DNA from: Nitratireductor alexandrii
GTDB lineage: Bacteria; Pseudomonadota; Alphaproteobacteria; Rhizobiales; Rhizobiaceae
Length of the DNA: 64,000 nt
Direction: 5' to 3'
NCBI RefSeq assembly: GCF_004000215.1
Contig: NZ_RBVY01000004.1
Coordinates: forward strand, 456,351 to 520,350
Shown in pieces: positions 17,790 to 25,881 of this stretch (positions within the stretch are counted from its first letter, which is position 1; every line of letters begins with the position of its first letter). The notes beneath the pieces are model-generated. The model did not search any database. It was not told the origin of the DNA and saw only the letters and a list, made by a program, of their open reading frames with translations. The translations under genes and the position numbers were made by a program.

Positions 17790-18544
17790 GCGAGCCCCTT
17801 CGCCACCCTGTCTTTGAGTTCGTGCGCGGTCAGGTCGAGCTGAAGCGGTGTGACGGAGACGAAATTGTCGCGCATGGCGGCAAGATCGGTGCCCTCGCGC
17901 ACTTCCGAGGGCTGGCGGCCGAAACGCAGCCAGTAATAGGGAAAATTACGCCCGTCGCGACGCTCGTCGATCCACAGGCCGTGCAAAAGCTTGCCCTGCG
18001 CGGTCACTTTCGTGCCCCGCACCTGCTCGGGCTCGCAATTGGGGAAATTCACGTTGAGGAACGCGCCTGCCGGCAGGTCCATGGCGATCAGCTTCTTCAG
18101 CAGTGCCGGCGCCAGCGTCTCCGCGACGTGCCACGGCACGAAGCGGTCGTCGTCGCGAAAACTGTAGGCCTGCGACAGCGCGATCGAGCGCACGCCGACC
18201 AGCGTCCCCTCCATGGCGCCGGCCACCGTGCCCGAATAAGTGACGTCGTCGGCGACGTTGCCGCCCGAATTGACGCCCGACAGCACCAGGTCCGGCGGCT
18301 CGGGCATGACCTTGCGCACACCCATGATGACACAATCGGTCGGTGTGCCGCGCAGGGCGAAATGGCGCTCGTCGAGCTTGCGCATCCTCAGCGGCTCGGA
18401 CAGGGAAAGCGAATGGGCGAAACCCGACTGGTCGGTTTCCGGCGCCACCACCCACACATCGTCGGACAGGGTGCGCGCGATCCGCTCCAGCACCTGCAGT
18501 CCCTCGGCGTGGATGCCGTCATCGTTGGTCAGAAGAATGCGCAT
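17786..18544 (-). CDS. surE: 5'/3'-nucleotidase SurE
   Basis: A 252-residue metal-dependent nucleoside monophosphate phosphatase. The N-terminal [16 protein letters not shown] contains the metal-binding Asp pair at residues 8–9. The second metal-site block is [28 protein letters not shown], and the phosphate-site region is [15 protein letters not shown]. SurE is linked to stationary-phase survival together with pcm. It follows serS by two bases and overlaps pcm by four, placing it in the middle of a leftward operon from tatA to pcm. Confidence 0.96.
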   Translation of the reverse strand: MRILLTNDDGIHAEGLQVLERIARTLSDDVWVVAPETDQSGFAHSLSLSEPLRMRKLDERHFALRGTPTDCVIMGVRKVMPEPPDLVLSGVNSGGNVADDVTYSGTVAGAMEGTLVGVRSIALSQAYSFRDDDRFVPWHVAETLAPALLKKLIAMDLPAGAFLNVNFPNCEPEQVRGTKVTAQGKLLHGLWIDERRDGRNFPYYWLRFGRQPSEVREGTDLAAMRDNFVSVTPLQLDLTAHELKDRVAKGLA

Positions 18545-18546
18545 AC

Positions 18547-20094
<1,548 letters not shown>

Positions 20095-20143
20095 CTAAAC
20101 CGCAAATCGGAATGGCGCAAGGCCGCGCCGCACCGCGAGCGCC

Positions 20144-21034
20144 TTACGAGGGACGCCTCGCGTCCTCGTCGCCGGCTTCGGAAGCCGCGGGCTCCGCTTG
20201 GGCTGGATCGGGTTCGTCACCATCCGTTTGCGCCTCGTCCCGGGCTGCGCGCTCTTCCGCGCGCTTCTTCTCGACCATGCGCGCCAGCCAGATCGAGACC
20301 TCGTAGAGAAGGATCGTCGGCAGGGCGAGGCCGAGCTGGCTGACGGGATCGGGCGGGGTCAGCACCGCGGCGACGATAAAGGCGATGACGATGGCGTATT
20401 TGCGCTTGTCGGCCAGCCCCGCCGAACTCAAAAGCTCGACCCGCGTCATCAGCGTGGTGACGACCGGAAGCTGGAACACCAGGCCGAAGGAAAAGATCAG
20501 CGTCATGATCAGGCTGAGATATTCCGACACTTTCGGCAACAGCGAGATCTGGATTTCCTGATCGGGCGACACCTGCTGCATCGACAGGAAGAACCACATC
20601 ACCATCGGCGTGAAGAAGAAATAGACCAGCGCGCCGCCGATCAGGAACAGGATCGGCGAAGCGATCAGAAACGGCAGGAACGCGCGACGCTCGTTGCGGT
20701 AGAGGCCGGGCGCGACGAATTTGTAGATCTGGCCGGCGATCACCGGAAAGGCGATCACCAGCCCGCCGAACATGGCGAGCTTGATCTGGGTGAAAAAGAA
20801 CTCCTGCGGCGCGGTGTAGATCAGGTCGACCTTGTCGGCGTCGAGACCGGCCCAGGCGGTCGCCCACTGAAACGGGATCACCAGCAGGTTGAAAATGTCC
20901 TTGGCAAAAAAGAAGCAGACCAGGAAGGCGACGAAAAAACCGCCGATCGACCACATCAGCCGCGTACGCAGCTCGATCAAATGATCCATCAGCGGGGCCG
21001 ACGATTTGTCGATGTCGTCGTCGTGGACGTTCAC
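20144..21034 (-). CDS. tatC: Twin-arginine translocase subunit TatC
   Basis: A 296-residue membrane receptor for twin-arginine signal peptides. After the short N-terminus comes the family block APLMDHLIELRTRLMWSI, which contains the conserved HL.ELR motif. Six transmembrane helices follow. The conserved FxxPGLYxxER region reads FVAPGLYRNERR. The acidic cytoplasmic tail (about residues 258–296, rich in Glu, Asp and Ala) is longer than in E. coli. Its start overlaps the end of tatB by four bases. serS follows downstream. Confidence 0.96.
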   Translation of the reverse strand: MNVHDDDIDKSSAPLMDHLIELRTRLMWSIGGFFVAFLVCFFFAKDIFNLLVIPFQWATAWAGLDADKVDLIYTAPQEFFFTQIKLAMFGGLVIAFPVIAGQIYKFVAPGLYRNERRAFLPFLIASPILFLIGGALVYFFFTPMVMWFFLSMQQVSPDQEIQISLLPKVSEYLSLIMTLIFSFGLVFQLPVVTTLMTRVELLSSAGLADKRKYAIVIAFIVAAVLTPPDPVSQLGLALPTILLYEVSIWLARMVEKKRAEERAARDEAQTDGDEPDPAQAEPAASEAGDEDARRPS

Positions 21035-21645
21035 GAGGATGCCCCGGTCTTCTTGGCCGGCGCCTTGCGCGTTGCCGGTCTGGGTTTGGAGGTCTTGGCA
21101 GCCGGCTTGGCGCGCGCGCCCGCAGCCGTTTTCTTCGCCGGCGACGCGGCAGCCTTGCCGGCCGGCTTGGCCTTGGCCGCGGCGCCGGTTGCGGCAGTGG
21201 ATTTGGCCGCGGTCTTCCTCTTGCCAGGCACGGTCGCCGCCGGTTTTGCCGCTGCGGCCCCCGGCATCGCCGTCGGCCCGGCCTTAGCCGGCTCGGCCGG
21301 CGCCGCTTCGGCGTCGGGCGCCGCGGTCTTGGCCGGTTTCGGCTTCATCATATCGTCGAGGCCGGCGCGCACATCCGCGGCCGCCTTTTCCATCGGATTG
21401 AGCGCTTTCTTGATTTCCGAGGTTGGATTGAGCTTGCGCGCGCTGTCGAGGGTCGACTTGACGTCGTCAAGCTCGGCCTCCTTCAGCGCCTCGTCGAACT
21501 GCTTGCGGAAATCGCCCGCCATCGAGCGCATCTTGGACGTCGTGCGCCCGAACGCGCGCAGCATGCGCGGCAAGTCCTTCGGCCCCACGATCACGATCAG
21601 AACGACCGCGACCACGAGCATTTCCGGCCAACCGATGTCGAACAT
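21031..21645 (-). CDS. tatB: Sec-independent translocase subunit TatB
   Basis: A 204-residue protein. The N-terminal MFDIGWPEMLVVAVVLIVIV is one membrane helix, followed by the family Gly-Pro hinge VGPKDLPRMLR and an amphipathic helix (GRTTSKMRSMAGDFRKQFDEAL). The C-terminal half is a long Ala/Lys/Pro-rich, presumably disordered tail, common in rhizobial TatB. It overlaps tatC by four bases and lies 41 bases after tatA. Confidence 0.95.
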   Translation of the reverse strand: MFDIGWPEMLVVAVVLIVIVGPKDLPRMLRAFGRTTSKMRSMAGDFRKQFDEALKEAELDDVKSTLDSARKLNPTSEIKKALNPMEKAAADVRAGLDDMMKPKPAKTAAPDAEAAPAEPAKAGPTAMPGAAAAKPAATVPGKRKTAAKSTAATGAAAKAKPAGKAAASPAKKTAAGARAKPAAKTSKPRPATRKAPAKKTGASS

Positions 21646-21686
21646 GGCTCAGCTTCCGGCAGCCTGCGACCGGGGCTCGCGCCCCG

Positions 21687-21914
21687 TCAGGACTTGGTTG
21701 CCTTTTCCTTGGTCGAGGAGGCGGGCGCGCTTTCGTCGTCGCGGTGCTCGACGGTCTTGGCGTTGGCCGCCTCGTCCTCGTCCGACATGCCTTTCTTGAA
21801 GCTTTTGATTCCCTTGGCCATGTCGCCCATCAACTCTGGAATCTTGCCGCGCCCGAACAGCAGCAGCACGACCACGAGCACGATAAGCCAGTGCCAGATC
21901 GAGAAGGTTCCCAT
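21687..21914 (-). CDS. tatA: Sec-independent translocase subunit TatA
   Basis: A 75-residue pore-forming subunit. It begins [21 protein letters not shown], a short membrane helix. This is followed by the hinge [20 protein letters not shown] and the FKKGM amphipathic helix end typical of TatA. A charged tail ([18 protein letters not shown]) completes the protein. It is the first gene of tatABC, 36 bases downstream of the orphan ABC ATPase gene. Confidence 0.95.
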   Translation of the reverse strand: MGTFSIWHWLIVLVVVLLLFGRGKIPELMGDMAKGIKSFKKGMSDEDEAANAKTVEHRDDESAPASSTKEKATKS

Positions 21915-21950
21915 TACAAACCCTTTTATGAACGCGTTTCGTTCCCAGAT

Positions 21951-23075
21951 TTAGGCGTTTTCGGTCCCGCTTTCAAACACAAGCACATCAGACTTTCGCA
22001 CCGTAAGCCAGATATCGCGTGCACCGGCAGGCAAAACGCCGCATCGAATGCGTGCCCGAATCGAGGTTTCGGCGCCCGGAACCGCAAGTTCCAGCGCCTC
22101 CGCCTCGCCCAGGAAGCGCCGGGATATCACTCTTGCCGCCGTCCCGCCATCCTTTTCGCACGGCTCTATGCCGGAGAGCCGCACGGCAACGGTGACGGGC
22201 GCGCCATCGCCGATGCCGGGTGCCGCGAACTGGCCGAGCGGCGTATCGACCCGGCCCGCGCCCGCCCTGGCCTCGAACAGGTTGAGCTCGGAAAAGAAAC
22301 CGGCGACGAACAGGTCGGCCGGTTTTTCGAACAGGGCCTGCGCCGGCCCCATCTGCACCAGCCGCCCGTTTTTCAAGAGCGCGATTCGATCGCTCATGCG
22401 CATCGCCTCCTCGGCGTCGTGGGTGACCACGATCGCCGTCGCCCGGCTCTCGCGCAGGATCGCCAGCGTTTCGGCGCGCACGGTGTCCTTCAGGCGCGAA
22501 TCGAGCCCGGAGAACGGCTCGTCCAGCAACAGCACCGCCGGGCGTGGCGCAAGCGCCCTCGCAAGCGCCACGCGCTGCTGTTCGCCGCCGGAGAGAATAT
22601 GCGGGAAGGACTGGGCATGATGCTCCAAGCCGACGCGCACCAGCGCTGCCATCGCCTCGCGCCTGGCTTCTCCCGACGACAGCGCGGTCAGGCCGAAGCG
22701 CACATTGTCGAGGATCGACAGATGCGGAAACAGGGCGAAATCCTGGAACACCAGGCCGATCGAGCGCCGCTCCGGCGGCACGAACACCGACGGTCCGGAA
22801 ATTTCGCGATCGTTGAGCAGCACACGCCCGCGCGTCTGCGTCTCGATGCCGGCGGCGATCCTCAGAAGCGTCGTCTTGCCCGAGCCGGAGGGACCGAGCA
22901 AACAAAGCACCTCGCCCGGTTCGGCGCTCAGCGAGACGCCGCGCAGCGTTTCGTTCCGATTGTCGAAGGAATGCCACACATTGTCGAAGGACAGGCGCGC
23001 GGCAAAGGACACACCGGCGGGAAGGCGCCCTGCCCGTTCACCCGGCTTCCGCCTTGTCTTTTCTGCCTGCGCCAT
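21951..23075 (-). CDS. ABC transporter ATP-binding protein (FbpC/PotA type), orphan
   Basis: A 374-residue ATPase of the ferric/polyamine/sulfate import type. Walker A is LGPSGSGKTTLL, the Q-loop VFQDFALFPHL, the signature LSGGEQQRVALARAL, Walker B AVLLLDEPFSGLD, and the H-loop IVVTHDAEEAMRMSD. The C-terminal third (about residues 240–374) is a TOBE-like regulatory domain. Importers of this class need a permease and a binding protein, but none is present: the gene lies alone between scpB and tatA. ATG 23075 with GACAGG upstream is preferred; a longer in-frame start 33 bases upstream is possible. The substrate is unknown; iron is a guess by family. Confidence 0.87.
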   Translation of the reverse strand: MAQAEKTRRKPGERAGRLPAGVSFAARLSFDNVWHSFDNRNETLRGVSLSAEPGEVLCLLGPSGSGKTTLLRIAAGIETQTRGRVLLNDREISGPSVFVPPERRSIGLVFQDFALFPHLSILDNVRFGLTALSSGEARREAMAALVRVGLEHHAQSFPHILSGGEQQRVALARALAPRPAVLLLDEPFSGLDSRLKDTVRAETLAILRESRATAIVVTHDAEEAMRMSDRIALLKNGRLVQMGPAQALFEKPADLFVAGFFSELNLFEARAGAGRVDTPLGQFAAPGIGDGAPVTVAVRLSGIEPCEKDGGTAARVISRRFLGEAEALELAVPGAETSIRARIRCGVLPAGARDIWLTVRKSDVLVFESGTENA

Positions 23076-23120
23076 TTCGCCTGTCACGGATATGCGCCGC
23101 GACGACACGCGGCGCCTCCG

Positions 23121-23867
23121 TCAATCATCCCCGCCGCGGGGTGTCAACAGGCCGAGCTCCTCCAGGTCGATGTCGGTCAGCGGCTCTTCGTCCTCGGTAA
23201 GCTCGTCGGGATCGGTCGGCGGCAGCGGCACGGAGAAATTGGCCGGCATGCGCGCCGACAACAGGCCCGCGCCCTTCAATTCGTCGATGCCCGGCAGGTC
23301 GCGCAGCTCGCCGAGCCCGAAATGGTCGAGAAAGGTCAAGGTGGTGCCATAGGTGACCGGGCGGCCGGGCGTGCGCCGCCGGCCGCGCATTTTCACCCAG
23401 CCGGTTTCCATCAGCGTGTCCAGCGTGCCCTTGGAGGTTTCGACGCCGCGGATTTCCTCGATCTCGGCGCGCGTCACCGGCTGGTGATAGGCGATGATGG
23501 CCAGCACCTCGAGTGCCGCACGCGACAATTTCTTCTGCTGCACGGCGTCGCGGCTCATCAGGAAGGACAGATCGCCCGCGGTGCGGAATGCCCAGGACTC
23601 CTCGATCCTGACCAGGTTGACGCCGCGCTTTTCGTAAAACTTCTGCAGCGACGCCATGATCGCGGAAATGTCGACGCCTTCGGGCATGCGCATGGCCAGC
23701 GCCTTTTCGCTGACCGGCTCGGCCGACGCGAACACGATCGCCTCGGCCATGCGCATGGCCTCCACCAGGTGCAGCCGCTCGGCCGGGTTGTCGTTCAGCG
23801 GATCGGCGTCGAGGGCATTCCCGTCGTCCGGCATGGACAGCGCGTTCGCCCGGCTGCTTTCAGACAT
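23121..23867 (-). CDS. scpB: Segregation and condensation protein B
   Basis: A 248-residue partner of ScpA and SMC in the chromosome-condensing complex. It is a double winged-helix protein: EAMRMAEAIVFASAEPVSEKAL opens the first wing. The family block LSRAALEVLAIIAYHQPVTRAEIEEIRGV is unmistakable, followed by GWVKMRGRRRTPGRPVTYGTT and FLDHFGLGELRDLP. The C-terminus is acidic (DPDELTEDEEPLTD). Start 23867 overlaps the end of scpA by eight bases; a longer in-frame ORF reads back into scpA and is discounted. Confidence 0.94.
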   Translation of the reverse strand: MSESSRANALSMPDDGNALDADPLNDNPAERLHLVEAMRMAEAIVFASAEPVSEKALAMRMPEGVDISAIMASLQKFYEKRGVNLVRIEESWAFRTAGDLSFLMSRDAVQQKKLSRAALEVLAIIAYHQPVTRAEIEEIRGVETSKGTLDTLMETGWVKMRGRRRTPGRPVTYGTTLTFLDHFGLGELRDLPGIDELKGAGLLSARMPANFSVPLPPTDPDELTEDEEPLTDIDLEELGLLTPRGGDD

Positions 23868-24705
23868 GGCTTCCCTCGCTGGGCACGTGTTCCGGCGGCC
23901 GGGCGCGCATGAAAAGCGGCGCGAACGGCTCGGTCTGGCGAATTTCGATCGCGCCTTCGCGCACCATTTCGAGCGAGGCGGCAAACGAGCTGGCGAGCGC
24001 GGTGGCGCGCTCTTCCGGTACGGTCAGATACTCGATCAGGAACCGGTCGAGCGCGGTCCAGTCCTTGATCCTGCCGACCAGGCGCGACAGCACCGCGCGC
24101 GCGTCCTGGAGCGACCACACCGTGCGCTTGGCGATCCGCACATTGGTGACCGCCTGACGCTGGCGCTGTCCGGCATAGGCGGTCAGCAGATCGTAGAGCG
24201 AGGCGCTATATTCGGTCCGGCGTTCCAGGATCACCGCTTCGGGCATGCCGCGGGCCATCACGTCGCGACCGAGCCGGTTGCGGTTCACCAGGCGCGCGGC
24301 GGCATCGCGCATCGCCTCCAGCCGCTTGAGGCGGAATTGCAGGATCGCGGCCAGTTCCTCGCCGCTTTCGCCCTCGTCGCTGTCCTGCTTGGGGATCAGC
24401 AGCTTCGACTTCAAAAAGGCGAGCCAGGCGGCCATCACCAGATAGTCGGCGGCAATCTCGAGGCGCAGCTTGCGAGCCTCGTCGACGAAAGCCAGATATT
24501 GCTCGGCAAGCGCCAGGATCGAGATGCGGGCAAGATCCACCTTCTGGGTACGCGCCAGGTGCAGGAGCAGGTCGAGCGGTCCCTCGAAACCGGCGACGTC
24601 GACGACGAGCGCCGGCGCGGCCGGATCGCGCCGCTCCTCGCTTTCCGTCCACAGGCGCTCCATCGGCGCCTTGTCCTGGCCTGAATTCTTCTGGATCGCT
24701 CCCAA
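23860..24705 (-). CDS. scpA: Segregation and condensation protein A
   Basis: A 281-residue kleisin that bridges SMC heads. The N-terminal family signature FEGPLDLLLHLARTQKVDLARI is followed by ALAEQYLAFVDEARKLRLEIAADYLVMAAWLAFLKSK (kept here as two helices). The C-terminal winged helix contains VREGAIEIRQTEPFAPLFMR. It lies 27 bases downstream of nagZ and overlaps scpB, so nagZ–scpA–scpB form one transcription unit, as in many rhizobia. Confidence 0.94.
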   Translation of the reverse strand: MGAIQKNSGQDKAPMERLWTESEERRDPAAPALVVDVAGFEGPLDLLLHLARTQKVDLARISILALAEQYLAFVDEARKLRLEIAADYLVMAAWLAFLKSKLLIPKQDSDEGESGEELAAILQFRLKRLEAMRDAAARLVNRNRLGRDVMARGMPEAVILERRTEYSASLYDLLTAYAGQRQRQAVTNVRIAKRTVWSLQDARAVLSRLVGRIKDWTALDRFLIEYLTVPEERATALASSFAASLEMVREGAIEIRQTEPFAPLFMRARPPEHVPSEGSHV

Positions 24706-24732
24706 ATCCTTACCCTGTTCAAAGGCCGGGGC

Positions 24733-25752
24733 TTACGCCACCGACCGGGCCAACGCGTCGAATTCCGCCCTGGCCAGCATTTCGCTCTCGCTCGACGCGC
24801 CCGCCCGCAAATCGAGGGCCCGCCGCGCCCGCTCCAGCGCCCGACCGGCGAGCGCGGGGGTCGCGGCCGCGACCGCCGCCATCTCGTCCATGACGCCGTT
24901 GCAGTGAAGAACCACATCGCAGCCGGCCGCAAGAATCGCCCGGGCTTTTTGCGAGAAATCCCCAGAAAGCGCCTTCATGGAGACGTCGTCGCTCATCAAC
25001 AAACCGTCGAAACCGATCTCGCCACGGATAATGTCGCCGATCACGCGCGCAGAGGTGGTGGCGGGATTGTCGGGGTCGATCTCCTGGTAGACAATGTGCG
25101 CCGTCATCGCCATCGGCAGGTCGGCGAGTGCGGCGAACGGTGCGAAATCGACCGCGCGCAGGACGTCCAGCGAGGCTTCGACCACCGGAAGCGCCTTGTG
25201 GCTGTCGCAGCGCGCTCGTCCGTGTCCGGGCATGTGTTTCATCACCGGCAGCACGCCGCCGGCCAAAAGCCCATCGGCCGCCGCGCGCCCCATCGCCGCG
25301 ACCACGGCCGGGTCGCCGGCATAGGCGCGCTTGCCGATGACATCGTCGGCGCCATCCACCGGCACGTCGAGCACCGGCAGGCAGTCGGCGTCGATACCGT
25401 GACGGGCGAGGTCGAAAGCGTGCAGGCGCGACATCAGCCAGGCCGCGCGCAGCCCAGCCGCCGGGTCGGCGGCATGGATCGCGCCAAGCGCGCCGGCCGA
25501 GGGATAGTCGGGCGCCAGCGGCGGGCGCAGCCGCTGCACCCGGCCGCCCTCCTGGTCGACGAAGACCGGCGCATCCGGCCGGCCGACGCTCTCGCGCAGG
25601 TCGGAAACCAGGCGCAGCACCTGCGGCGTGTCGGCGACGTTGCGGGCAAAAAGAATGAAGCCCCAGGGTTTTTCCCGGCGAAAGAAGGCCTCTTCCTCAG
25701 CGGTGAGTTCGGCCCCGACACAGCCGAGGATCATTGCTTTTGATTCGCTCAT
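24733..25752 (-). CDS. nagZ: Beta-N-acetylhexosaminidase
   Basis: A 339-residue cytoplasmic GH3 glycosidase of peptidoglycan recycling, releasing GlcNAc from anhydro-muropeptides. It opens with ESKAMILGCVGAELTAEEEAFF and PWGFILFARN. The substrate block DQEGGRVQRLRPP, the catalytic loop KHMPGHGRARCDSHKALPVV (His–Asp dyad) and the nucleophile region GLLMSDDVSMKAL are all intact. It lies between the SPOR-domain gene and scpA, on the same strand. Linkage of nagZ to the SPOR gene fits a shared cell-wall theme. Confidence 0.95.
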   Translation of the reverse strand: MSESKAMILGCVGAELTAEEEAFFRREKPWGFILFARNVADTPQVLRLVSDLRESVGRPDAPVFVDQEGGRVQRLRPPLAPDYPSAGALGAIHAADPAAGLRAAWLMSRLHAFDLARHGIDADCLPVLDVPVDGADDVIGKRAYAGDPAVVAAMGRAAADGLLAGGVLPVMKHMPGHGRARCDSHKALPVVEASLDVLRAVDFAPFAALADLPMAMTAHIVYQEIDPDNPATTSARVIGDIIRGEIGFDGLLMSDDVSMKALSGDFSQKARAILAAGCDVVLHCNGVMDEMAAVAAATPALAGRALERARRALDLRAGASSESEMLARAEFDALARSVA

Positions 25753-25819
25753 TGCGACAGATTAGCCCGTCTTGGCTTGCCGCGCACTGACCACAGCCGA
25801 GCCTCATCCGGAAACGGTT

Positions 25820-25841
25820 CGGGCCGCTTCGCAGCGGCCCG
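25820..25841. terminator. Hairpin between the SPOR gene and nagZ
   Basis: CGGGCCGCT (25820–25828) pairs perfectly with AGCGGCCCG (25833–25841) with a 4-base loop. Leftward transcription from the SPOR gene would meet it before nagZ. There is only a short T-rich stretch after the stem, so it may be an attenuator or processing site, not a full stop. Confidence 0.4.
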
Positions 25842-25881
25842 ACGTTTCGATGCAGAGTGGTCATCGGCCCGACGGCCGGCA

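Noticed and set aside
23868-23984. Longer scpB reading frame
   Set aside because: It reads back into scpA; the eight-base overlap start at 23867 is normal.
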